From positions 1-34,308 of the forward strand of contig CAJXMR010000035.1 of the NCBI GenBank assembly GCA_913056305.1: 34,308 nt of DNA, read 5' to 3'. Made by a program: the position numbers and the translations under genes. Numbering within the stretch: the first letter of the stretch is position 1; each line of letters begins with the position of its first letter. Below, piece by piece: positions 8,086-16,273 of the stretch. The notes beneath the pieces were generated by a model. That model ran no database searches. It saw nothing but the letters and a program-made list of their open reading frames with translations, and was not told where the DNA came from. Source of the stretch: an uncultured Ralstonia sp. GTDB lineage: Bacteria > Pseudomonadota > Gammaproteobacteria > Burkholderiales > Burkholderiaceae.

Positions 8086-8236
8086 GGCGTTCTCCCGGTG
8101 GATGCGCGGATCGTGTCCGCCGGGCATCGGGGTGCTGGTGCCGGCGGGGTGCTTGCTTCGGGGCAAGCATAGCGAACGCATCGCGGTATTTCCGTGACCG
8201 GCCGTTGCGCTGCGTTGGGTTTGGGCGGCGACAGCC

Positions 8237-8725
8237 TTAGCGTGCGTGTGCGCTTGAAAGCGGCAGGACGCGATCGTCCTTGACTGCTTTCAATGAGAAG
8301 CTGGAATAAAGCTCCTTCACGCCGGGAACCGCCTGGAGCACATTCCGGGCGAACTCCCCGAATGACTTCAGGTCGATCGCGACCACCTCAAGCAGATAGT
8401 CATAGCGACCGGACACGTGGTGGCACGAGACCACCTCTGGGATTTCCGCCATGCGCTTCTCAAATTGCCAGAGCACATCCTGCGCGTGGTCGCCCATCAT
8501 CACATTCACAAAGGCCGTCACCCCGTAGCCCAGTTTCTCCGCCGACAGGATCGCCCGATAGCCCTGCACCAGGCCGAGCTCCTCCAGCCGCTTGATCCGG
8601 CGCCAGCACGGCGACGATGTGAGGGACACGCGCTCACCCAACTCCGCCACGGTCAGGCGGGCGTTTTCTTGCAGGGCGTCCAGCAGCGCACAATCCACGC
8701 GGTCCAACACGACGGAATCGTTCAT
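8237..8725 (-). CDS. mdeR: Lrp/AsnC-family regulator of methionine catabolism (MdeR-like)
   Basis: A 162-residue Lrp-type protein. The N-terminal helix-turn-helix (about residues 8-60; LDALQENARLTVAELGERVS, then SSPCWRRIKRLEELGLVQGY) is followed by a RAM ligand-binding domain (about 70-150; VSGRYDYLLEVVAIDLKSF). It diverges from methionine gamma-lyase, the same order as mdeR-mdeA-mdeB in Pseudomonas putida, where the Lrp-type MdeR activates the operon. By position it should respond to methionine. An AT-rich dyad sits over its own start codon, suggesting autoregulation. The name rests on context plus family, not on a measured match. Confidence 0.85.
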   Translation of the reverse strand: MNDSVVLDRVDCALLDALQENARLTVAELGERVSLTSSPCWRRIKRLEELGLVQGYRAILSAEKLGYGVTAFVNVMMGDHAQDVLWQFEKRMAEIPEVVSCHHVSGRYDYLLEVVAIDLKSFGEFARNVLQAVPGVKELYSSFSLKAVKDDRVLPLSSAHAR

Positions 8726-8741
8726 GGGTAAAAATTTCCAT
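8724..8741. promoter_or_regulatory. Lrp-type AT-rich dyad at the mdeR start
   Basis: ATGG (8724-8727) and CCAT (8738-8741) flank a 10-bp AT-rich core (GTAAAAATTT), the general form of Lrp boxes. It covers the mdeR start codon and lies in the mdeR-mdeA divergent region. Confidence 0.4.
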
Positions 8742-8770
8742 AGATGATCGTTTGTGTAGGTGAATCGTGC

Positions 8771-8819
8771 CGATGCCGGCTTGCTGCGTCAAGAACTTGC
8801 AAGCAATTTCCCGGCATCG
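8771..8819. promoter_or_regulatory. Nested inverted repeat upstream of mdeA
   Basis: Perfect 9-bp arms CGATGCCGG (8771-8779) and CCGGCATCG (8811-8819) enclose second arms TTGCT (8781-8785) and AGCAA (8802-8806). The element ends 39 bp before the mdeA start. It may be an activator site, a cruciform or a leader hairpin; which one cannot be decided here. Confidence 0.5.
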
Positions 8820-8858
8820 AGGCATAGACTGGCTTGCATAAATCAAGGAGACGACATC

Positions 8859-10058
8859 ATGTCCGACACGCGTGCCAACGCTGGCTTCAGCACCCGAGCC
8901 ATTCACTACGGTTACGACCCAATCGAAAACCAAGGCGCGCTTGTCCCGCCGATCTACCTGTCGGCGACCTTCGCCTTCCCCTCGGTTGAATACGGCGGCC
9001 GCTGTTTCGCCGGCGAGGAGCAAGGCTACTTCTACACCCGCATCTCGAATCCCACGCTGTCGATTCTCGAAGCGCGCATGGCGACCCTCGAGGGCGGCGA
9101 AGCCGCGGTGGCCTTCTCGTCCGGCATGGGGGCCATCACGTCGACCCTGTGGACGCTGCTGCGCCCGGGCGATGAGATCCTGGCCGACCGCACCCTGTAC
9201 GGCTGCACCTTCTCGTTCCTGAACCACGGCATGGCGCAGTTTGGTGTGAGCGTCCGGCATGTCGATACGTCCGACCTAGATGCAGTCGCCGCGGCCATCA
9301 CGCCCCAGACGAAGGTGATCTATTTCGAGTCGCCGGCCAACCCCAACATGCGGCTCGCGGACATCGCCGCAATTGCGGAGATCAGCCATCGCCACGGCAT
9401 CAAGGTGGTGGTGGACAACACGTACTGCACGCCCTACCTGCAGCGCCCGCTCGAGCTGGGCGCGGACGTGGTCGTGCATTCGGCAACCAAGTACCTGAGC
9501 GGGCATGGGGACGTCACCGCCGGCATTGCCATCGCCAGCAAGGAGATCATCGACCAGGTTCGCCTGTTCGGCCTGAAGGACATGACCGGTGCCGTCATGT
9601 CGCCGCAGGACGCCTTCCTGCTGCTGCGTGGCCTGAAGACGTTGGCCATCCGCATGGAGCGCCATTGCGACACGGCCGAGGCGCTGGCGTCGGTGCTGGC
9701 CAGCCACCCCGCCGTGGCCGACGTGCATTTCCCGGGGCTCGCCTCGTTCCCGCAGCACGCGCTGGCCTCGCGCCAGATGCGCCGATACGGCGGCATGATC
9801 GCCTTCGAACTCAAGGGCGGCGAGCCTGCCGGCAAGCGCTTCATGAATGCGCTGAAGGTGTTCATCCGCGCGGTGAGCCTGGGCGACTGCGAATCCCTCG
9901 CCCAGCATCCGGCCAGCATGACGCACTCGACCTACACACCCGAGCAGCGCGCGGCGCACGGCATTTCGGAAGGCCTGGTGCGCCTGTCGGTCGGGCTGGA
10001 GGACGAGGCCGACCTGATTCGCGACGTGTTGCAGGCGCTGGACGCCTGCGCCGGCTGA
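8859..10058 (+). CDS. mdeA: L-methionine gamma-lyase
   Basis: A 399-residue cystathionine-gamma-synthase-family PLP enzyme. It splits L-methionine into methanethiol, ammonia and 2-oxobutyrate. Key residues fall at the numbers familiar from the P. putida enzyme: Tyr59 and Arg61 (phosphate binding from the neighbouring subunit), Tyr114 and Cys116 (LYGCTF), PLP-Lys211 (HSATKYLSGHG), and Lys240-Asp241. Cys116 with Lys240-Asp241 separates gamma-lyase from the biosynthetic relatives MetB, MetZ and MetC. The start ATG 8859 follows AAGGAG at good spacing; an earlier in-frame start lacks one. It is the first gene of the mdeAB pair and is divergent from the Lrp regulator. Confidence 0.95.
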   Translation: MSDTRANAGFSTRAIHYGYDPIENQGALVPPIYLSATFAFPSVEYGGRCFAGEEQGYFYTRISNPTLSILEARMATLEGGEAAVAFSSGMGAITSTLWTLLRPGDEILADRTLYGCTFSFLNHGMAQFGVSVRHVDTSDLDAVAAAITPQTKVIYFESPANPNMRLADIAAIAEISHRHGIKVVVDNTYCTPYLQRPLELGADVVVHSATKYLSGHGDVTAGIAIASKEIIDQVRLFGLKDMTGAVMSPQDAFLLLRGLKTLAIRMERHCDTAEALASVLASHPAVADVHFPGLASFPQHALASRQMRRYGGMIAFELKGGEPAGKRFMNALKVFIRAVSLGDCESLAQHPASMTHSTYTPEQRAAHGISEGLVRLSVGLEDEADLIRDVLQALDACAG

Positions 10059-10132
10059 GTTTGGCGCACGCCTGACGACACCGTTCCGGGCCTGCCGGGC
10101 GGATCAAAAAGAGAACGTTGGAGGAGACGAAC

Positions 10133-12811
10133 ATGCGACAGCCCATCCATGCTGGCATCGGCCTGGACCCCGCCTGCGGACACGCCATTGACGAAGACGC
10201 GCAGGAAACCCGCGAGTGGCTGGATGCCCTGGAGGGCGTACTGCGTTCGGGCGGTGCCGATCGCGCCAAGTTCCTCCTCGAGACGCTTGAGCAGCATGCG
10301 AAGCATCTGAATATCCGCACCACGCCGCACCCGTACTCGGCCTATCAGAACACTATCCCGGTCGAAGAACAGCCGCGCTACCCCGGCGACTTGGCCGTGG
10401 AGCAGCGGCTGACCTCGATCATCCGGTGGAACGCGCTCGCAATGGTGGTGCGCGCGAACAAGTCCTATGGCGAACTCGGCGGACACATCGCCAGCTATGC
10501 ATCGGCAGCCGAACTCTTTGAAGTGGGCTTCAACCACTTCTTCCGCGCGGACTCGGCGCAGGGGAAGGGCGACCTGGTCTACTTCCAACCGCACTCCGCG
10601 CCGGGCGTGTACGCACGCGCTTTTCTGGAGGGCCGGCTCTCCGAGGCCGAGCTGTCGAACTACCGGCAGGAGGTGGGCAAGAACGGGCTGTGCTCGTACC
10701 CCCACCCGTGGCTGATGCCGGATTTCTGGCAGTTCCCGACGGGGTCGATGGGCATCGGCCCGATCAGCGCCATCTACCAGGCGCGCTTCCTGCGCTACCT
10801 GGAGCATCGCGGTCTCGCCTCGACATCTTCACGGCGCGTGTGGGGCGTCTTCGGCGACGGCGAGATGGACGAGCCCGAGTCGATCGCGGCGCTGTCGCTG
10901 GCGGCGCGCGAACAGCTCGATAACCTGACCTTCGTCGTCAACTGCAACCTGCAGCGCCTGGATGGCCCGGTGCGTGGCAATGGGCAGGTCATCAACGAGC
11001 TCGAAGCGCTGTTCGCGGGCGCCGGGTGGAACGTCATCAAGGTGGTGTGGGGATCGGAGTGGGACGCGCTGTTCGCACGTGACAAGAACCACGCGCTGCT
11101 GCGCCGGTTCTCGTCGATGGTGGACGGTGAATACCAGACGCTCGGCGCGAAGGATGGCGAATACAACCTCGCGCATTTCTTCGACACGGACCCTGAACTC
11201 AAGGCCCTGGTGAGCGGGCTGACCACGGCCGAGATCGATGGGCTGCGCCGGGGCGGTCACGACTTCAAGAAGCTGCATGCGGCGTTCCAGGCGGCGCTGA
11301 ACCACCGTGGCGCGCCCACCGTGATCCTGGCCAAGACCAAGAAGGGTTTCGGCATGGGCGCGGCCGGCGAGTCGAGGATGACTGCTCACCAGCAGAAGAA
11401 GCTGGACGTGGAGGCGCTGCGCGCGTTTCGCGATCGCTTTGCCCTGCCGCTGAGCGATGCCGCCGTCGAGCAGATGGCGTTCTACAAGCCGGACGCCAAT
11501 TCTCCGGAGATGCAGTATCTGCACGCGCGGCGCGCCGCCCTGGGCGGCTTCCTGCCCCGACGCACTGGCCAGGCGGCGAGCGTGCCGGTTCCGCCGCTGG
11601 AAGACTTCGCGCAATTCGCGCTGCAGGGCGACGACCGCGAGGCGTCCACCACGACCGGCCTCGTGCGCCTCTTCACCAACCTGATCAAGGACAAGGCCGT
11701 CGGGCCGCGCGTCGTGCCGATCGTCGCGGATGAAGCACGCACCTTCGGCATGGCAAACCTCTTCCGGCAGATCGGCATCTACTCGCCCGTCGGGCAGCTG
11801 TACGAGCCGGAAGATGCCGGCTCCATGCTCTTCTACAAGGAGGCCGTCGACGGCCAGTTGCTGGAAGAGGGCATCACCGAGGCCGGCGCGCTGGCCTCCT
11901 GGACGGCCGCCGCCACGTCCTACAGCGTGAACGGCATCGCCATGCTGCCGTTCTACATCTACTACTCGATGTTCGGCTTCCAGCGCGTGGGCGACCTGAT
12001 CTGGGCCGCTGCCGACCAGCGTGCGCGCGGGTTCCTGATCGGCGCCACCGCCGGGCGCACCACCCTCGCAGGCGAGGGCCTGCAGCACCAGGACGGCACC
12101 AGCCACCTGATCGCATCCACCGTGCCGAACTGCCGCGCGTACGACCCGGCCTTCGTCAGCGAAGCCGCGGTGATCGTGCATCACGGCGCCAAGCGCATGC
12201 TCGAGGCGCAGCACGACGAGTTCTACTACCTGACGGTCGGCAACGAGAACTACCGCCAAGCGGCGCTCCCGGCGGACCAGCACGAGGCGGTGATCAAGGG
12301 GATGTACCTGTTCGACGAGAAGACGGCCGAGCACAGCGCCCTGCGCGTGCGACTGCTGGGCTCTGGCGCCATTCTTCGCGAGGTCATTGCGGCGGCTGAG
12401 CTGCTGGCGAACGAGTGGGGCATCAGCGCGGAGATCTGGAGCGTGACCAGCTTCTCGGAGCTGGCCAGGGATGCACGCGAGTGCGAGCGCCGCCGCCTGT
12501 TTGGCGGTGACGCGACGGCCGAAAGCCATCTTGAAACGTGCTTGCCCGGATCGACGCCGATCGTCGCCGCCACCGACTACGTGCGGGCCTATCCGCAGCT
12601 GGTGGCCTCGTATCTCAAGGCCCCCTTTGTTGCCCTGGGTACGGACGGTTTCGGACGCAGCGACACGCGCGTCCAGCTGCGCCGCTTCTTTGAGATGGAC
12701 CGCCACCACATCGTTGCCGCCGCGGTGCACGCGGTGGCGCCGGAGCAGCATGCGGAGGCGTTGCGCCGATACGGTGTTGCAGGCGATACCGACGCCCCCT
12801 GGGTTTGCTAG
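10133..12811 (+). CDS. mdeB: Homodimeric 2-oxoacid dehydrogenase E1 for 2-oxobutyrate (MdeB-like)
   Basis: An 892-residue AceE-type E1 subunit, close to the length of E. coli AceE. The thiamine-diphosphate motif is GDGEMDEPES starting at residue 241 and ending around NCNLQRLDGP. Other conserved AceE segments are FFRADSAQGKGDLVYFQPHS and TSYSVNGIAMLPFYIYYSMF. By context it is the MdeB type, which decarboxylates the 2-oxobutyrate released by methionine gamma-lyase and hands the propionyl group to an E2 lipoyl subunit. No E2 or E3 gene is in the window, so these must come from elsewhere, probably the housekeeping complex. The start at 10133 has GGAGGAG upstream; a TTG at 10118 is disfavoured. 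Its stop is 10 bp from the convergent transporter stop. Confidence 0.9.
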   Translation: MRQPIHAGIGLDPACGHAIDEDAQETREWLDALEGVLRSGGADRAKFLLETLEQHAKHLNIRTTPHPYSAYQNTIPVEEQPRYPGDLAVEQRLTSIIRWNALAMVVRANKSYGELGGHIASYASAAELFEVGFNHFFRADSAQGKGDLVYFQPHSAPGVYARAFLEGRLSEAELSNYRQEVGKNGLCSYPHPWLMPDFWQFPTGSMGIGPISAIYQARFLRYLEHRGLASTSSRRVWGVFGDGEMDEPESIAALSLAAREQLDNLTFVVNCNLQRLDGPVRGNGQVINELEALFAGAGWNVIKVVWGSEWDALFARDKNHALLRRFSSMVDGEYQTLGAKDGEYNLAHFFDTDPELKALVSGLTTAEIDGLRRGGHDFKKLHAAFQAALNHRGAPTVILAKTKKGFGMGAAGESRMTAHQQKKLDVEALRAFRDRFALPLSDAAVEQMAFYKPDANSPEMQYLHARRAALGGFLPRRTGQAASVPVPPLEDFAQFALQGDDREASTTTGLVRLFTNLIKDKAVGPRVVPIVADEARTFGMANLFRQIGIYSPVGQLYEPEDAGSMLFYKEAVDGQLLEEGITEAGALASWTAAATSYSVNGIAMLPFYIYYSMFGFQRVGDLIWAAADQRARGFLIGATAGRTTLAGEGLQHQDGTSHLIASTVPNCRAYDPAFVSEAAVIVHHGAKRMLEAQHDEFYYLTVGNENYRQAALPADQHEAVIKGMYLFDEKTAEHSALRVRLLGSGAILREVIAAAELLANEWGISAEIWSVTSFSELARDARECERRRLFGGDATAESHLETCLPGSTPIVAATDYVRAYPQLVASYLKAPFVALGTDGFGRSDTRVQLRRFFEMDRHHIVAAAVHAVAPEQHAEALRRYGVAGDTDAPWVC

Positions 12812-12821
12812 ACGTGCGCAG

Positions 12822-14795
12822 CTACCCCACGTTCATCGGCAGCAGCACCATCTGCTTGCCTTGCTGGTGCAGGCGTGTCTGGATTTCCAGCGGGCTCTGG
12901 TTGTGCAGCCACGCGGTGAGGAAATTGACCTGCCGGAAGATCAGCTTGCTGGCAAAGCACACGCTGTTCGGGAACTCGTCCATGGTGGTCTCCGCCAGCT
13001 TGGTGAACTGCGCCACCGGGCTGGTGCCGAAGGCGATGCGGTAGTCGGCCGCGTCACCATGCCGGCGGCATTGCGCGACGTAGAAGTCGAGCGAGGCGGT
13101 GATGGTCTGGCGTACGCGCTCCAGGTGTTCGGCGCCGTCGTAGCTCTGGGCATCGACTTCGCCCACGGCCAGGAAGATGAAGTTCTTGAAGTGTCCGGGG
13201 AAGAGCCGGTTCACCCACAGCAGCGCGTGCATGCTGGCGCCGCGGTGCTTGCCGACCAGCAGGATGGCGGTCGGCTGCGCCGGGTCAGGCTTGGCCGGGG
13301 CGGTGGCCTCGCTCACCGGAGGGGCCTCGCCGGGGAACAGCGCGTCTTCCTTGGCGATCTGCGCGCGGGTCTCGTCGTAGTGGCGCTTGATCAGGAAGCA
13401 CAGCGCAATCACCGCGCTGGTGACCAGCACCGTTAGCCAGCCGCCCTCCGTGAATTTCTCGATCAGGGTGATGACCAGCACCGTGCTCGTGACCGACAGG
13501 CCCCAGGCGGAGAGCGCAAAGTGCGTCCACCAGCGTTCACCGCTCTTGCGCCGGCGCCACCAATACGTGCACAGCCCCAGCAGCGATAGGCTGAAGGTCA
13601 GGAACACGTTGATGCTGTACAGCACCACCAGCACCGACACATCGCCGCGCGTCCAGAACAGGATCACCAGGCTGGCCACGCCCATCACGATGATGCCGTT
13701 CTGCCGCACCAGCCGGGCCGACAGATCGCGGAAGTGGCGCGGCACCCAGGAGTCGTGCGCCATGTTGGCCAGCACCGCAGGGCCGTCGAGGAAGCCGGTC
13801 TGCGCACCGACCATCAGCAGGCCCGCCTCGAAGGCCAGCACCGCCGCCAGCAACGCATCGCGCGCAAACGACGAGCCCAGCCCCATGTGGTCGATCACGC
13901 TGCCGAACACCACCGCGTTGAGTGTCTGGCCTTCCACCGGCTTGGCGTGCCACAGCATGTAGAGCAGGATGATGCCGCCCGCCGTGAAGGCCAGCGAGGT
14001 CGACATGTAGAGCATGGTTCGCTTGCCATGCGGCGTGCGCGGTTCGGCCAGCATGTTGACGTTGTTCGACACCGCCTCCAGGCCGGTGTAGGTCCCGCCG
14101 CCCAGCGAGAACGCGCGCATCAGGAGCCCCAGCATCACCAGCGGTCCGAGCGTCTGCGACATGGTGTGCGCCTCGCCCACGGCATCCGGCACCACGGCGG
14201 CGAGCCCGCTGCCATGGACCGCCACGCCATAGACGATCAGCACGAAGTGCAGCACCACAAAGCCAAGGAAGATCGGCAGCAGCACCAAGATCGATTCGCG
14301 CATGCCCCGGAAGTTGAGCCCGGTCATCAACACGATCAGCACCATCTCGGTGGCGAGCTTGAACGCCTGGGCACTGACCGGCAGCAGGCTGAAGAAGGCA
14401 TCGACCCCGCTGGCCAGCGAGGTGGCCACGGTCAGCACATAGTCGACCAGCAGTGCCGCGCCAGACACCAATCCGGGCCGTGGCCCCAGCAGCGCCGTGG
14501 CCACGCGGTAGCCTCCGCCGCCGGTCGGGAAGAGCTCGATGACCTGGTTGTAGCCGATCGCGATGATGAAGACCGTTGCCGCCGTCGCCAGCGCCAGGAA
14601 CAGCGCAAGCGGATGGTGCGCGCCGAGCGCCTTGAAGGCTTCCTCCGGGCCATAGCATGACGACGACAAACCGTCAGCCCCCAGCCCCACCCATGCCAGC
14701 AGCGGCGTGACCGCAATGGCGTGCCGCGTGCGCGGGTCCATCGGATCGAGCGGCTTGCCGACGATCACTTCCCACATCCTGCCCAGTGTGGCCAT
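12822..14795 (-). CDS. APC-superfamily transporter, probable KimA-type potassium importer
   Basis: A 657-residue protein: about 12 membrane segments (residues 30-495) and a cytosolic C-terminal domain of about 150 residues. Genes like this are usually labelled amino-acid permease. The N-terminus (VIVGKPLDP, GADGLSSSCYGPEEA, GGGGYRVA, LLVDYVLTVATSLASGVDA, NFRGMRES, TYTGLEAVSN) follows Bacillus subtilis KimA closely. As I recall them, the KimA potassium-site residues Asp36, Tyr43, Tyr118, Thr121, Ser125, Thr230 and Glu233 correspond here to Asp41, Tyr48, Tyr119, Thr122, Ser126, Thr237 and Glu240, all kept. A proton-coupled potassium importer is therefore the better call. The start follows AAGGAG. 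A few longer in-frame starts exist but fall in non-coding-like sequence. Confidence 0.75.
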   Translation of the reverse strand: MATLGRMWEVIVGKPLDPMDPRTRHAIAVTPLLAWVGLGADGLSSSCYGPEEAFKALGAHHPLALFLALATAATVFIIAIGYNQVIELFPTGGGGYRVATALLGPRPGLVSGAALLVDYVLTVATSLASGVDAFFSLLPVSAQAFKLATEMVLIVLMTGLNFRGMRESILVLLPIFLGFVVLHFVLIVYGVAVHGSGLAAVVPDAVGEAHTMSQTLGPLVMLGLLMRAFSLGGGTYTGLEAVSNNVNMLAEPRTPHGKRTMLYMSTSLAFTAGGIILLYMLWHAKPVEGQTLNAVVFGSVIDHMGLGSSFARDALLAAVLAFEAGLLMVGAQTGFLDGPAVLANMAHDSWVPRHFRDLSARLVRQNGIIVMGVASLVILFWTRGDVSVLVVLYSINVFLTFSLSLLGLCTYWWRRRKSGERWWTHFALSAWGLSVTSTVLVITLIEKFTEGGWLTVLVTSAVIALCFLIKRHYDETRAQIAKEDALFPGEAPPVSEATAPAKPDPAQPTAILLVGKHRGASMHALLWVNRLFPGHFKNFIFLAVGEVDAQSYDGAEHLERVRQTITASLDFYVAQCRRHGDAADYRIAFGTSPVAQFTKLAETTMDEFPNSVCFASKLIFRQVNFLTAWLHNQSPLEIQTRLHQQGKQMVLLPMNVG

Positions 14796-15228
14796 GGGTG
14801 TCTCCTTGTTCTCTGCCGCGTCAAGATCGCACTTGGTGAGCGGGCACGCCGGCAGCGTGTTCCATGATCTGAGTGGAATGTAGTGCAGATTGAAGTGACG
14901 TAACAGTCGGCGATACCCACAGGTAGCCATTTGGTTGAGAAACACAATGCGCAGCCGTGGCTCCGGGGTATTTGGCGCGAGCTGGTCCTGCTACGCACGC
15001 CGTCGTTTCCTTTGTGAAGCGGTACAGGCAAACCATACTCAAAGACAACCTGTGGTTCCTGAGCAAGACCCGGCGGATGGTTGAGCCGAAGAGGCAGATC
15101 AAGCGTTAATTAGTGATTTGTAGTGCTCTTTTATGTAGATCCAAAAAAACCTGTGTGGCGAGTGTCAGTTTCGGCGATGACGCTCGACTAACCGGTTCCA
15201 CCCACCTTTTTCACCAAGGAGTCTGACC
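14796..15228. other. 433-bp intergenic region, lower GC, contents unexplained
   Basis: This region separates the KimA-like gene and the Met-rich peptide gene, which diverge. It is less GC-rich than its surroundings from about 14870 to 15180. The plus strand has a stop-free run of about 47 codons ending at TAA 15107-15109, with a basic coding-like tail (FVKRYRQTILKDNLWFLSK), but no start with a ribosome site; it could be a gene remnant or chance. The final 60 bases must hold the promoter of the redox operon, but no clear sigma-70 or ECF signature was identified. Confidence 0.5.
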
Positions 15229-15480
15229 ATGAAGAAAGCACTGATTGCCACCTGTGTTGCCGGCCTCGCCTTCGTTAGCGCCGGTGCGGCGTTCGCACAG
15301 ACCGACACCACGCCCAAGAAGGAAGAAGCGCCCATGGCCAAAGATGCGATGGGGCACGACAAGATGGCAAAGGAAGGCATGAAGAACGACAAGATGAAGC
15401 ACGATGGGATGAAGAAGGACGCGATGAAGCACGATGAGATGAAGAAGGACGGGATGAAGAAGGACGAGATGAAGCAGTAA
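15229..15480 (+). CDS. Periplasmic methionine-rich MXKDX pentapeptide-repeat protein (MrpX-like)
   Basis: An 83-residue exported peptide. Residues 1-23 are a signal peptide (MKKALIATCVAGLAFVSAGA then AFA). The mature 60 residues carry ten Met, exactly one every five residues, in units such as MAKDA, MGHDK, MKNDK, MKHDG and MKKDE; the rest is Lys, Asp, Glu, His and Gly. This is the pentapeptide MXKDX repeat family. It starts the cluster with a b561 cytochrome and an MsrP-like molybdoenzyme, the same set as MrpX-YedZ1-YedY1 of Azospira suillum, where MrpX is a sacrificial hypochlorite scavenger whose Met sulfoxides are reduced by YedY1. A strong ribosome site (AAGGAG) precedes the ATG. The function is inferred from composition plus context. 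Confidence 0.85.
   Translation: MKKALIATCVAGLAFVSAGAAFAQTDTTPKKEEAPMAKDAMGHDKMAKEGMKNDKMKHDGMKKDAMKHDEMKKDGMKKDEMKQ
15334..15477 (+). repeat. 15-bp-period tandem repeat inside the Met-rich peptide gene
   Basis: ATG codons recur every 15 bases (15334, 15349, ... 15469), giving about 9.6 imperfect copies of a unit like ATGAAGAAGGACGNG. The last five units are most alike, so slippage could change the Met count between strains. Confidence 0.85.
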
Positions 15481-15491
15481 CAGTGAAGGGG

Positions 15492-15520
15492 CCGCGCCAC
15501 TCGACCATCGAATGGCGCGG
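15492..15520 (+). terminator. Intercistronic hairpin between Met-rich peptide gene and cytochrome gene
   Basis: Arms CCGCGCCA (15492-15499) and TGGCGCGG (15513-15520) enclose inner arms TCGA (15501-15504) and TCGA (15508-15511) with a CCA loop. No T tract follows, so it is more likely a partial terminator or a 3'-stabilising hairpin that favours the short first gene. Confidence 0.5.
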
Positions 15521-15630
15521 TGCCCCACCGCGAATCGACACCGCGATCCGGGCATGGCCGTAGGCGAGACCGGGCAGCGCGCAGCTGGCCGGCAAGCCAG
15601 CCTGTCATCTCTCTTTCTGGAGATTGCATC

Positions 15631-16260
15631 ATGAGTGCGGTTTCTGCTGACCCCCGCGCGCAGGCTTCGCCGGTGCGGCCGATTCATCCGCTGTGGGTGC
15701 GCGTGAGCCATTGGCTGAACGCACTTGCGGCGATCACGATGGTGTTGTCCGGCTGGCGCATCTACAACGCCTCGCCGATCTACGCGTCGTTCGAGTTTCC
15801 ACCCGGCCTCACGCTAGGCGGCTGGCTAGGCGGCGCCTTGCTGTGGCACTTTGCGGCGATGTGGCTGCTGTTCATCAACGGCATCGCCTACTTGACGCTC
15901 GCCGGCATCACCGGGCGGATCGCCCGCAAATTCTTTCCGGTCACGCCCGGCGCAGTCTTGCGCGATGCCTGGGCAGCGCTGCACGGCAAGTTGAGTCACA
16001 GCGATCTGAGTGTCTACAACGCGGTCCAGCGAGCAGCCTACCTGGCAGCGATCATTGACCTTGTTCTGCTTGTGCTGTCGGGCCTTGCGATCTGGAAATC
16101 GGTCCAGTTCCCGCTGCTTCGCACACTGCTGGGCGGCTATGACACGGCCCGTATCGTGCATTTCTGGGCGATGGCGTTCCTCGTCCTGTTCTTTGTGGTC
16201 CACGTCGCGATGGCGGCGCTTGTGCCTCGGTCGCTGCTGGCCATGATCCGCGGGCATTGA
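15631..16260 (+). CDS. Cytochrome b561-type membrane subunit (YedZ1-like)
   Basis: A 209-residue membrane protein with four to five transmembrane helices. Four His in helices fit a two-haem b561 core: His27 (VSHWLNA), His73 (LLWHFAAMW), His177 (IVHFWAM) and His191 (VVHVAMA). It would pass quinol electrons across the inner membrane to the periplasmic molybdoenzyme encoded 13 bp downstream. It resembles the b561-type partner of YedY1-like reductases rather than classical MsrQ. The start at 15631 has GGAG upstream; longer in-frame starts run into the intercistronic hairpin. It is co-directional with the Met-rich peptide gene and probably in one operon with it. Confidence 0.88.
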   Translation: MSAVSADPRAQASPVRPIHPLWVRVSHWLNALAAITMVLSGWRIYNASPIYASFEFPPGLTLGGWLGGALLWHFAAMWLLFINGIAYLTLAGITGRIARKFFPVTPGAVLRDAWAALHGKLSHSDLSVYNAVQRAAYLAAIIDLVLLVLSGLAIWKSVQFPLLRTLLGGYDTARIVHFWAMAFLVLFFVVHVAMAALVPRSLLAMIRGH

Positions 16261-16273
16261 AAGGAGAATCCCC

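Noticed and set aside
10829-12751. Long minus-strand reading frame opposite mdeB
   Set aside because: It is an antisense artefact of high-GC codon use; the plus-strand frame has full AceE-type conservation.
15229-15480. Metal-binding (His/Asp-rich) protein as the main role of the MXKDX peptide
   Set aside because: Only three His are present against ten regularly spaced Met, and the operon partners are redox enzymes, so oxidant scavenging fits better.
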